Shown: piece after piece, positions 24,537 through 31,814 of the stretch
Layout of the letters: every line of letters begins with the position of its first letter
Position numbering within the stretch: the stretch's first letter is position 1
DNA from: JAFGJQ01 sp964495075
GTDB lineage: Bacteria > Planctomycetota > Phycisphaerae > UBA1845
Direction of reading: 5' to 3'
Assembly (NCBI GenBank): GCA_964495075.1
Contig: CAZBUJ010000020.1
Location: 1 to 64,000, forward strand
Length of the DNA: 64,000 nt
Program-made: the position numbers and the translations under genes
The notes under the pieces: model-generated
The model's input: only the letters and a program-made list of their open reading frames with translations
Told to the model about the DNA's origin: nothing
Databases searched by the model: none

Positions 24537-25922
24537 TCAAGCGGCCTGTTTGCGCCACAGGTAGTAGACGGGGCGCGAGGCGACGAGGCTCTGAAGGATC
24601 CGCGCCAGGTCGTGCGGGGTCTGCCCGTTCAGTCGAGCCGCTCCCGCGCCCGTAGTTGCCTGGTACCACTGTCCGACGTACCGGGCCACGACGGCCCGCA
24701 CCCGCGGCCGTCGGCAGACCTGCGCGGTGAAGTCCCGCGCCGCCGGATCGACGCCGAGATTCTTCAGTTCTGCCAGAACCCGGGCTTGTCGGGCGGGCAT
24801 GGGGCAGGCCCCCACGCGTTGCATGCCGGCCCGCTCGAATACCGGGTTCACCTCCCCCATCGCGGCCAGGCATTCGACGAACGGAGTGCCAACGTGCGGC
24901 ATCGTCTTGCGGACCAGCATGTGGCCCAGCCCGCATCCGCGCACGTCGGGATGGATGACGAGCCGGCGGAGCATGCGCACGTTCTTGTTGAGGAGGTCGG
25001 GACGCCGGCGGAACCGGCCGCCGGTCGCCCGGTTGCGAAGCGACAGCTCGATCGGGCCGTGGGCGTACACGACGACGCCCAGCAAGTCGCCCCGCGATCC
25101 TTCGCGCAGTACAAACACCTGGTCCACGAACCCGAGTTCGTCGGTCGGCCGGTAATGCATCTCGGCGAACCGCTGATAGGCTGACTTGCCGCCGCGCTCG
25201 ATGTGGAGTCGTCGGTGGAAGCTGATGGGCCGTTTGGCCGGGACTCGGTTGGTGAGTTCATGACCGCCGCCCGGGCGCAGCCGAATCACGGTGTCCGGCT
25301 GCAAGTCGGGGAGAACGTCCTCGTTGCTCACCGCGACCACCAGGCATAGCGGACGGCGCGTCACCAGCTTACGCAGGTTGTAGGCCACCGCCTTGGCGGC
25401 GCGACGGTGCAACTGGCTGCAGAACTCGTCGCACAGGAGGACCCCGCCGTTCGATGTACCGATCTGCTGCCCCAGTGCCCGGGCGAGCTGAGCCCGCCAC
25501 TGCTGACCGGTCGACAGCTCGTGGCCGCGGCGCAGCCAGAGCGGCGCTTCCGCCAGGCCGCACGCCGCCAGCAGACTCAGGGCCTCGCCGAGCGGCCGAT
25601 GCGGGGCGACGGTGTCGACGACAGCGGCACGGGGGGCGGTGGGCTCCGCCTCCATCCAGCGGGCGTCGGGCAGGTCGGCGTGGATCTGGCGGAGCGTGGT
25701 GGATTTCCCACTGCCCGACGGGCCGGCCAGCGCGACGATGCGTCCCGGCCCGTACGGCAGGAAAATCGGTTCCAGGACGCGTCGCGGTGACACGTGGCCG
25801 GACTCCGCGCCCTGCCCACCGGCCTGGGTCAGCCCGAAGCGACGCCGGATTTCCTCGGTGCGCTGCGATCGAGGAGGCGCCGGTTCGGGCCGTACGCAGT
25901 CGATTCTGAGATGGCTGACCAT
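24537..25922 (-). CDS. ABC-type ATPase fused to GNAT acetyltransferase
   Basis: Encodes 461 residues. Part one is an ABC ATPase: Walker A GPSGSGKST at 67-75, signature LSTGQ at 136-140 and Walker B VLLCDE at 161-166. The switch histidine is replaced in the AVSNED segment (Asn 200). Part two is a GNAT domain with the acetyl-CoA loop RGCGLG at 328-333, and VNPVFERAGM after it. This fusion matches, from memory, COG2401, ABC ATPase fused to a predicted acetyltransferase, whose role is unknown. No permease is nearby, so transport is unlikely. The ATG has GGGGAGA upstream; the frame is open 42 codons further. It is expressed from a near-consensus promoter flanked by repeats that resemble those at the S24 repressor. 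Confidence 0.82.
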   Translation of the reverse strand: MVSHLRIDCVRPEPAPPRSQRTEEIRRRFGLTQAGGQGAESGHVSPRRVLEPIFLPYGPGRIVALAGPSGSGKSTTLRQIHADLPDARWMEAEPTAPRAAVVDTVAPHRPLGEALSLLAACGLAEAPLWLRRGHELSTGQQWRAQLARALGQQIGTSNGGVLLCDEFCSQLHRRAAKAVAYNLRKLVTRRPLCLVVAVSNEDVLPDLQPDTVIRLRPGGGHELTNRVPAKRPISFHRRLHIERGGKSAYQRFAEMHYRPTDELGFVDQVFVLREGSRGDLLGVVVYAHGPIELSLRNRATGGRFRRRPDLLNKNVRMLRRLVIHPDVRGCGLGHMLVRKTMPHVGTPFVECLAAMGEVNPVFERAGMQRVGACPMPARQARVLAELKNLGVDPAARDFTAQVCRRPRVRAVVARYVGQWYQATTGAGAARLNGQTPHDLARILQSLVASRPVYYLWRKQAA

Positions 25923-25997
25923 GGCAGTCGTGTCTCCCCAACGACCCGTCGTTACGGTTGTGATCTCGCCAAGGGCCAACACCCTAACAGTAACCGA

Positions 25998-26026
25998 ACT
26001 ATAGCACGCCTTATTGCGCGTGTCAA
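25998..26026 (-). promoter_or_regulatory. near-consensus promoter of the ATPase-GNAT gene
   Basis: On the minus strand TTGACA (26026-26021) and TATAGT (26003-25998) are separated by exactly 17 bases. This is the best sigma70 match in the window. A TATTGC word inside the spacer (plus strand 26013-26018) resembles the flanking repeat. Such a strong promoter normally needs a repressor. Confidence 0.75.
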
Positions 26027-26033
26027 GTAGACA

Positions 26034-26052
26034 GCAATATTCACGCAATATT
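26034..26052. promoter_or_regulatory. candidate operator, two direct repeats
   Basis: GCAATATT occurs at 26034-26041 and again at 26045-26052, an 11-bp period that places both copies on one face of the helix. They lie directly upstream of the -35 box of the ATPase-GNAT gene. The same word recurs in altered form at 26775-26798 beside the S24 repressor promoter. Binding by that repressor is my inference. Confidence 0.5.
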
Positions 26053-26073
26053 CCTGGCGAGGGGTGCGGCAGG

Positions 26074-26739
26074 TCAGAGCATGCGGCTCACGAGGCAGAG
26101 GACGACGCCCTGAATCGAGAACTCGACGGTCTCGTCGATAATGGAGGGGGGGATGTACGGGTTATCGCCACGCAGGATGACGACCCGGTGGTCGGTCTGG
26201 TACTCGACGCTGACCCGTTTGAGGGTGGGGCCGCCATCGACCAGGCATGCGCAGATCCTCCCCTGCACGTGTTCGGGTTGGACATCGGGTCGGTACTGCA
26301 CGAGGATGATGTCGTCCGGCTTCAAGGTGGGTTCCATGCTGTCGAAGGAGAGGCGCAGGCAATAACGATGGGGTGCCCACAAATGGCTCAAAACCGGGAA
26401 CAGCTCCAATTGTTCTTGGTTCTCGGAGGGAGGACCGGCCGGGATCGAGCCGAGCAGCGGCAGTTCCCGGGATTCGTACGGTTGCGGCGCGTCGTGGTCG
26501 GAACTCCCCCCAAGGAGGACCCCCTCGGGCCTGTCGAGTGCGATGGCCAACGCACGAACCGTGGCCATCGAGGGGTTCCGCCGGTCACGTTCGATCTCGG
26601 AAAGGTAGCCCTGGTTGATATTCGCCGCCGTAGCGAGGGCGGCCTGGGTGAGCCCCAACTGCTGGCGGCACCGCCGGACCCGCTGCCCTATCGTTTGCCG
26701 GGCCCGGGCTTGAATGAGATCGAGTCGTCGCGCAGCCAT
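26074..26739 (-). CDS. CI/LexA-like repressor (XRE helix-turn-helix plus S24 peptidase)
   Basis: Encodes 221 residues. Residues 17-72 form an XRE-type helix-turn-helix (LTQAALATAANINQGYLSEIE). Residues 93-215 are an S24 (LexA/CI) domain with the catalytic pair Ser134 in DSMEPT and Lys174 in GPTLKR, and a possible cleavage site Ala101-Gly102 in SIPAGPP. In this family RecA on single-stranded DNA triggers self-cleavage, so the gene is likely a DNA-damage-sensitive repressor. The ATG at 26739 has no ribosome-binding site. It lies immediately upstream of, and on the same strand as, the ATPase-GNAT gene. Confidence 0.85.
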   Translation of the reverse strand: MAARRLDLIQARARQTIGQRVRRCRQQLGLTQAALATAANINQGYLSEIERDRRNPSMATVRALAIALDRPEGVLLGGSSDHDAPQPYESRELPLLGSIPAGPPSENQEQLELFPVLSHLWAPHRYCLRLSFDSMEPTLKPDDIILVQYRPDVQPEHVQGRICACLVDGGPTLKRVSVEYQTDHRVVILRGDNPYIPPSIIDETVEFSIQGVVLCLVSRML

Positions 26740-26745
26740 ATTATC

Positions 26746-26774
26746 ACAATACACCGCGGTTGGGGCCCGGGCAA
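26746..26774 (-). promoter_or_regulatory. promoter giving a leaderless repressor mRNA
   Basis: On the minus strand TTGCCC (26774-26769) and TATTGT (26751-26746) are separated by 17 bases. The seventh base after the -10 box is the A of the repressor ATG at 26739. This predicts a leaderless mRNA, as for lambda cI from PRM. The absence of any Shine-Dalgarno sequence agrees. Confidence 0.5.
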
Positions 26775-26798
26775 GCGCAATATATAGCGATATTCACC
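26775..26798. promoter_or_regulatory. candidate operator beside the repressor promoter
   Basis: The 24 bases contain AATAT-N6-ATATT as a perfect inverted repeat (26779-26794) flanked by GCGC and CACC. It shares GCAATAT and ATATTCAC with the repeats at 26034-26052. It abuts the -35 box of the repressor promoter from upstream and lies 20 bases before the start of the divergent glycosyltransferase gene, so it could affect both. Confidence 0.5.
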
Positions 26799-26817
26799 CC
26801 GGGCCGGAACGGTAGTC

Positions 26818-28644
26818 ATGCCGCGGTTCGCCGGGTATGGTGCACGCAATCCGATGGGCGAACCAGGGACTCAAGCCAGGAACGCCACGCCCGACCCAAG
26901 TGGCACGGTCGGTGGGGTAGGGGACCGGCCGCGTCGTCGGCCGCGCGACCTGTTCGCGCTGGCGGCCGTCGCTGTCGTGGCAATCGTCGTGCGGCTCGCC
27001 TGTTTGTGGCAGATCCAGACGATTCCGTTCTTCGATTTCCCGGTGGGCGACGCCGCTACCTATCTGGACTGGGCGGCGGAGATCGGCCGGGGCGACTGGC
27101 TTGGAACGGAGGTGTTCTACCAGGCGCCGGCGTACCCGTACTTCCTGGCGGCGGTGCAGGCGCTTCTCGGGCACGGGCCGTGGGTGATCCGGCTGGTTCA
27201 GTGCGGGCTGGGTTCGCTGGCCTGCGTCGGGGTGGCCGTCGCCGGGTGGCGATTCTTCGGCCGCGGTGCGGGGCTGACGGCCGGTGTTCTGCTGGCCCTC
27301 TTCGCCCCGGCCGTCTTCTTTGACTGCATCGTCCAGAAGGCGTCGCTGGGCCTGTGCCTGATGGCGCTGCTGCTGGCGTTGCTCTCGGGAACGCCCCGCG
27401 GGGCCGTCCGCGGTCGCGACGTTCGCTGCTTCGCCAGCGGGGCGGTGCTCGGCGCTCTGGCCCTCACGCGTGAGAACGCGTTGTTGCTGATCGCGCCTGT
27501 GGGTCTATGGATCGCCGTTGGCGGGCGGCCAACGCTCGTGTGGCACCGACTCCTGCGATTGACTGTTCTGGCGCTGGGGATGTCCGTGGTGTTAGTGCCG
27601 GTCGGACTGCGCAACTATCACGTCGGCGGCGAGTTCGCCGTCACGACGGTGCAGGCGGGCCCGAACTTCTACATCGGCAACAGCGATCAGGCAACGGGGC
27701 GGTACGTGCCCTTGGTGCGGGGGCACGAGTCACCCCCATTCGAGCGGGCGGATGCCGCAGCGGTGGCGGCGGAAGCACTGGGGCGGCCGGTCGACCCGGG
27801 CGAGGTGTCGCGCTATTGGTGGGGGCGTTCCTTTGACTACATCCGCGGGAACACGGGACGCTGGCTGGCGTTGGTGCTCTACAAGTGGCTGCTGGTGTGG
27901 AACGCGTACGAGGTGCCCGACACGGAGAGTTACACGCTCTACAGCGAGTGGTCGGTGGCACTCGGTGCGCTGGGGACGGTGAGTCACTTTGGTGTGCTCT
28001 GCCCACTGGCCGCGGTCGGAATCGTTGTCACGTGGCATCGCCGGCGGGAGCTCTGGCTGCTGTACGCGATGATCCTCACGGTGGCGGTGGGGGTGGCGGC
28101 CTTCTACGTCGTGGCGCGTTATCGCTACCCGCTGGTGCCGCTGCTCGCCTTGTTCGCCGGGGCGGGTCTATACCAGGCGTACGCGGCGTTGCGGGGTTCC
28201 AGTGCCAGGAACGTGGCATGGCCGTTGGCGATCGGCTTTGCAGCGGCGGTCGTGGTGAACTGGCCGATCAATCCCGTGGCCCTCCACCGGGCGTCGGCGT
28301 ACGGGAATGTCGGCACGGTGCTGGCGCAGCAGGGGAAGCTCAGGGCGGCCACGTCGTTCTTCGAGGAAGCCGTCCGCGGTGCGCCGACTTCGGCCGAAGC
28401 GCACTATAACCTGGCTGTCGCGTACGCGGCGCAGCGGCGATTCGCGGAAGCCGTTCCTCATTACCGGGCGACGCTCCAGATCGAGCCGCGGGCGATCCAC
28501 GCCAACTACAATCTCGGTGTGTCGCTGGAGGCGCTGGGCCGCCGCCGCGAGGCGGCTGAGCAGTATCGTCAGGCCGTCGCGGTCGATCCGGCGGACGCGG
28601 CGGCCCGCGCGGCGTTGGCGCGGTTGAGCGCGACCGGTGAATAG
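26818..28644 (+). CDS. GT-C membrane glycosyltransferase with C-terminal TPRs
   Basis: Encodes 608 residues. After a basic N terminus come about nine to eleven membrane helices from residue 45 to 480, with an early acidic motif GDAATYLDWA in the first periplasmic loop, the position of the catalytic Asp in PMT/ArnT-like (GT39/GT83) enzymes. Residues 495-605 hold three TPR repeats (SAEAHYNLAVAYA, AIHANYNLGVSLEALG). Such proteins transfer sugars from polyprenyl-phosphate donors; the acceptor is unknown. The ATG at 26818 is one choice; another in-frame ATG is at 26854. Confidence 0.75.
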   Translation: MPRFAGYGARNPMGEPGTQARNATPDPSGTVGGVGDRPRRRPRDLFALAAVAVVAIVVRLACLWQIQTIPFFDFPVGDAATYLDWAAEIGRGDWLGTEVFYQAPAYPYFLAAVQALLGHGPWVIRLVQCGLGSLACVGVAVAGWRFFGRGAGLTAGVLLALFAPAVFFDCIVQKASLGLCLMALLLALLSGTPRGAVRGRDVRCFASGAVLGALALTRENALLLIAPVGLWIAVGGRPTLVWHRLLRLTVLALGMSVVLVPVGLRNYHVGGEFAVTTVQAGPNFYIGNSDQATGRYVPLVRGHESPPFERADAAAVAAEALGRPVDPGEVSRYWWGRSFDYIRGNTGRWLALVLYKWLLVWNAYEVPDTESYTLYSEWSVALGALGTVSHFGVLCPLAAVGIVVTWHRRRELWLLYAMILTVAVGVAAFYVVARYRYPLVPLLALFAGAGLYQAYAALRGSSARNVAWPLAIGFAAAVVVNWPINPVALHRASAYGNVGTVLAQQGKLRAATSFFEEAVRGAPTSAEAHYNLAVAYAAQRRFAEAVPHYRATLQIEPRAIHANYNLGVSLEALGRRREAAEQYRQAVAVDPADAAARAALARLSATGE

Positions 28645-29012
28645 CGGGGACGAACACAGGGGTGCGGATGTCTCGGGGACGGTCGATGCCGGGACGCCGA
28701 CCGCTCGGGCCCCCGGTGGCGCCTTCCGGCGGGTGCCGGACGGGGCGGGGGGTGTGACGAGGCGGCCCACCATCAAATGTAAATACTTGCGTGCAACTAT
28801 CTTGGCAGTTCTGGGTATGGTCTCTATACTCAGGTACGAGGTGCCGGTTTTTCTCGTGTTGCCGGGAAAGCGGCGGTCGTCTCGGCGCAGAGGAAGGGGT
28901 CATCCGGCCCTCCGGACGCGACGGGCGGTCGTTCCGGCTCGTGCATTCAGGTCGTAAGTCCGACGTCGCCGGGCGGCGGCGCCGTCGTCTGGGTCGGCGC
29001 GGTGGGTGAGTC
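28645..29012 (+). other. intergenic leader region before cdaA
   Basis: The 368 bases hold no gene I can support. A promoter at 28802-28830 divides them. The following leader of about 175 bases is GC-rich and contains several short inverted repeats; I do not recognise a known riboswitch in it. Confidence 0.5.
28802..28830 (+). promoter_or_regulatory. promoter of the cdaA-cdaR operon
   Basis: TTGGCA at 28802-28807 and TATACT at 28825-28830 are separated by 17 bases, with an A/T-rich stretch upstream (AAATGTAAATAC). Transcription would start near 28837. Confidence 0.65.
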
Positions 29013-30011
29013 GTGCCTAGCGGGTGCGTGACAGCACAGATGTTCATCGCAGGGCTGTTCGAGCGGCTGAGCCTGCGGTTCTCGGGCGTGACGGGATTCG
29101 ATTTGTTCCGGATCGCCCTCGAGATGCTGCTGATCGGCACCGTCGTCTACTTCTCGCTTCGCTTCCTCCAGGGTACCCGCGGGGCCCGGCTCATGCGGTC
29201 GATCGGTTTGATCGTCGTGGTGAGCTTTCTGGTGGTTCGCCTGGCGGCGGCCAAACTCGAACTGGACCGCATCAACTACGTTTACCCCTATTTCCTCTGG
29301 GCGGTGTTCCTGATCACGCTGGTGGTGTTCCAGACGGAGCTGCGGCGCGGGTTGCTGTTGCTCGGCGCGGATTGGTGGTCACGTGCCTGGGCGGAGGAGG
29401 CCGAGCGCGTGGTGGAACCCATTGTGCAGGCTTGTGCGAGCCTGTCGAAGAAGAAGGTCGGCGCGTTGATCGCGTTGGAGCGAGGCGTTGGGGTGGCCGG
29501 CGTCGCGGAGACCGGGGTCGAACTCGACGCCAAGGTCTCGGCGGAACTGCTGGGTTCCCTGTTCTGGCCGGGTTCGGTGCTGCACGACATGGGGGTGATC
29601 ATCCGGGAGGGCCGGATCGTGGCCGCCGGCTGCCAGTTCCCGCTGGCCGATTCCGATGATGTCGATCGCAGCCTGGGTAGTCGGCATCGGGCGGCGGTGG
29701 GCATGAGTCACGAATCGGACGCGCTGGTGATTGTGGTCAGCGAGGAGACGGGGACCATCTCCGTGGCCGAACGTGGCCGGCTGCGGCGTTCCCTCACGCC
29801 AGAGACCTTGCGGCACATTCTGCTGTCGGGCCTGGCGCCGCGGTCGCCCGGCAAGGCCAGGGCGAGGCGGCGGCGGGCAGAGAAGGAGAAGTCGAGCGGA
29901 TCGACCACGGCGCCGGCTGCCTCGCCCGGTGCGACGACGCCGGAGCCGGCGCTGCCGGCCGATGGCTCGAAAACGAACGTGCCGTTGCCCAAAGCGAAGG
30001 TAGGGACGTGA
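29013..30011 (+). CDS. cdaA: diadenylate cyclase CdaA
   Basis: Encodes the membrane-bound enzyme that joins two ATP into cyclic di-AMP. Three N-terminal helices (about 30-100) lead into the DAC domain. The RHR motif is at 224-226 and the catalytic Asp is D192, but the usual DGA triplet reads DMG (LHDMGVII). SEETG near residue 245 is conserved. A Lys/Arg then Pro/Ala/Thr-rich tail of about 65 residues follows. The GTG at 29013 is provisional; GTG 29028 or ATG 29040 are alternatives. cdaR follows after one base. Confidence 0.88.
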   Translation: MPSGCVTAQMFIAGLFERLSLRFSGVTGFDLFRIALEMLLIGTVVYFSLRFLQGTRGARLMRSIGLIVVVSFLVVRLAAAKLELDRINYVYPYFLWAVFLITLVVFQTELRRGLLLLGADWWSRAWAEEAERVVEPIVQACASLSKKKVGALIALERGVGVAGVAETGVELDAKVSAELLGSLFWPGSVLHDMGVIIREGRIVAAGCQFPLADSDDVDRSLGSRHRAAVGMSHESDALVIVVSEETGTISVAERGRLRRSLTPETLRHILLSGLAPRSPGKARARRRRAEKEKSSGSTTAPAASPGATTPEPALPADGSKTNVPLPKAKVGT

Positions 30012-30012
30012 C

Positions 30013-31059
30013 GTGGGACAGATCAGGCTGCTCGCCATCACGGTCGGTTTGACAGTGCTGATCTGGGTTTTCGCGGATCAGCTTCTGCAGGAGTCGGATG
30101 TACTGCAAGTGAAGATCGTGCCCGTGGAGGGGGCTGGGGCGGACGTGGAGGTCCGGCCGGCGGATCCGCTTGCGTCGGCGTTTCGGGTGCGGGTCTCCGG
30201 CCCGCGAAAGGTCATCGCCAAGACGGTGCCGGGGCGGGTTTACACGGTCGAGCTTCCGATCGGTGCCGGCGACACCGGGCAGTTCGACGTGCCGGGCGAA
30301 CACACCGTGACGGAGCTGGCCCAGCGGTTGCAGCGGCTATCGGACCCGGCGTTGGCGCAGTTGATGATCGAGGAGGTCCAGCCGGACGCGCTTCGCGTCA
30401 TTCTGGACCGCAAAGTGACGGTGACGATGCCGGTGCGGATCGTCGACGCGCACGAATTCGATTTCGCGGTCGAGCCCACGATCGAGCCGCCCGAGGTGGC
30501 GGTGACGATCTCCGAGATGGCGTTGCACGGTCTGGGCCCGGATCGGCCGGGGATTCCACCGGATCGCTTGTTCGTCGGTCTGGCGGTGAGCCCGTTTCTC
30601 TCGAAGTACCCCAAGGGCGACCTGTTTTCCCGGCCGGTGATGCTGGAGCCGCGGGTGGCCGGGCACAAGGTGGAGTTGAAGCCGCGCGAAGTCCGGCTGG
30701 TGGCCAAGCTTCGCGAGCGCCGGAAGGAGGCGACGGTCCCGGCGGTGCCGATCGTTTTTCAGGCCAGTCAGGCCGTTTTCAATCGTTACTTGATCGACCG
30801 TCGGGACAACTACACGGTTCTCACGCAACCGGTGGTGATTCGCGGGGCGGAGGACGTGGTGGACAGTATTCTGTCGGGCCAGACCCGCATTTTTGGGACG
30901 GTGTTCCTGACGACGCCGGACGCGGAGGATGTGGGGGCGTTCCGGCTCGTGTCGCCGGAATTCACGCTTCCACCCGGCGTCACGCTGGCCGAGCCCGCGG
31001 CCCCGGTGGAGTTCCGGCTCATGCCCGCCAAGACGCCGTCGGACTCGGGCGGCGGCTGA
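30013..31059 (+). CDS. cdaR: CdaR-like YbbR-domain protein
   Basis: Encodes 348 residues with one N-terminal membrane helix (about 5-24) and an extracytoplasmic part made of YbbR-type repeats (for example VTVTMPVRIVDA and KEATVPAVPIVF). CdaR regulates CdaA in Gram-positive bacteria. It starts with GTG one base after the cdaA stop, so the pair is an operon. Confidence 0.8.
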   Translation: MGQIRLLAITVGLTVLIWVFADQLLQESDVLQVKIVPVEGAGADVEVRPADPLASAFRVRVSGPRKVIAKTVPGRVYTVELPIGAGDTGQFDVPGEHTVTELAQRLQRLSDPALAQLMIEEVQPDALRVILDRKVTVTMPVRIVDAHEFDFAVEPTIEPPEVAVTISEMALHGLGPDRPGIPPDRLFVGLAVSPFLSKYPKGDLFSRPVMLEPRVAGHKVELKPREVRLVAKLRERRKEATVPAVPIVFQASQAVFNRYLIDRRDNYTVLTQPVVIRGAEDVVDSILSGQTRIFGTVFLTTPDAEDVGAFRLVSPEFTLPPGVTLAEPAAPVEFRLMPAKTPSDSGGG

Positions 31060-31119
31060 ACAATCCAGGCCGGCCCGGGCCGGCCCCGGGGCGGCACATC
31101 GCTTTTCGATGCCGGCGCC

Positions 31120-31147
31120 TTGACACGTCGGTCGAAGAGGCTATCTT
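31120..31147 (+). promoter_or_regulatory. promoter of the 5S rRNA gene
   Basis: TTGACA at 31120-31125 and TATCTT at 31142-31147 are separated by 16 bases. The predicted start, about 31154, coincides with the first base of the mature 5S stem. Confidence 0.65.
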
Positions 31148-31153
31148 ATGCGG

Positions 31154-31258
31154 TGCGGTGACAATGCGTGCAGGGTAACACCCGTTACCATTCCGAACAC
31201 GGAAGTGAAGCCTGTACGGCCGAGGGTAGTCGAAAGGCGAGATTAGGTGATTGCCGCA
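31154..31258 (+). rRNA. rrf: 5S ribosomal RNA, short form
   Basis: About 105 nt. The conserved core ACACCCGTTACCATTCCGAA and ACGGAAGTGAAG, the loop E region CGAGGGTAGT and GCGAGATTAGG are all present. The ends pair over eight bases (TGCGGTGA with TTGCCGCA, including G-T pairs). Helix IV is reduced to GTC-GAAA-GGC, a 3-bp stem with a tetraloop, which explains the small size (115-120 nt is usual). No 16S or 23S gene is adjacent; the gene has its own promoter and terminator. From memory, planctomycetes have short 5S rRNAs of around 110 nt, often unlinked. Confidence 0.9.
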
Positions 31259-31270
31259 TTATTTGAAAAG

Positions 31271-31291
31271 ACCCGCTTCGGCGGGTTTTTT
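31271..31291 (+). terminator. intrinsic terminator of the 5S gene
   Basis: ACCCGC, loop TTCG, GCGGGT and then a run of T. It starts 12 bases after the 5S 3' end. Confidence 0.9.
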
Positions 31292-31623
31292 CGTGCGCCG
31301 CGGCGGGTCGTTCGCGGGTGGCGTCGGTGGCTTTCGAGATCGCTTGCGCGCACGCCGTGCGGGCGCTGAAGCCTGGCCGGCCGTCCCCCCGCCGGCGCAT
31401 GGCGGGCGACGGGTCTCGGAGGCCTGGCCCGTTTCGAGCGGCGTTGATCTCGTTGCTTTGGAGGATGTGGATGGCCGTCGGCCCGCCCGCCTTCGCGGAC
31501 GGCTGGTGTTCGGTCGTGGCACCCTTTGGCCTTGTCGATCGGGCGATTCTGGTGCGGCGCATTCGATGGGGTTAGGATGGGGTTGCGTGCTGGCGAACCG
31601 CGTTGACGTGGCAGGAGTGCGTG
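31292..31623. other. intergenic stretch after the 5S gene
   Basis: About 330 bases of GC-rich sequence without a supported gene. A TAGGAT element at 31573-31578 could be a -10 box for the small gene at 31624, but no good -35 box is at the right distance. Confidence 0.4.
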
Positions 31624-31719
31624 ATGATCGGAGCACTGACGACGATCGCCATAATACTGGGGATACTTTTCGGTTTGATGGGTAGCTTCACCGGCGCGTT
31701 GTTCGTCGCATCCGGCTAG
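31624..31719 (+). CDS. 31-residue single-helix membrane protein
   Basis: Encodes MIGALTTIAIILGILFGLMG and a further short segment ending FVASG. It is one hydrophobic helix with small residues and no charge at all. AGGAG at 31613-31617 lies six bases before the ATG, an excellent fit. No family is recognised. It is followed about 95 bp later by the SDR gene. Confidence 0.5.
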   Translation: MIGALTTIAIILGILFGLMGSFTGALFVASG

Positions 31720-31814
31720 CGACGGGCGGCGGCGGAGGAACGCGGGCGCGGTACGGCTCCTTGCTGGTGCCGCGCATCGGCGTGCCGTTCGAAGGCACCG
31801 GCGCAGGAGGCCCC

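Noticed and set aside
24537..25922. Classical ABC transporter ATPase
   Set aside because: No membrane component is adjacent, the switch histidine is replaced and a GNAT domain is fused at the C terminus.
31292..31620. Continuation of an rRNA operon after 5S
   Set aside because: No 16S, 23S or tRNA signature follows; the intrinsic terminator at 31271 ends the transcript.
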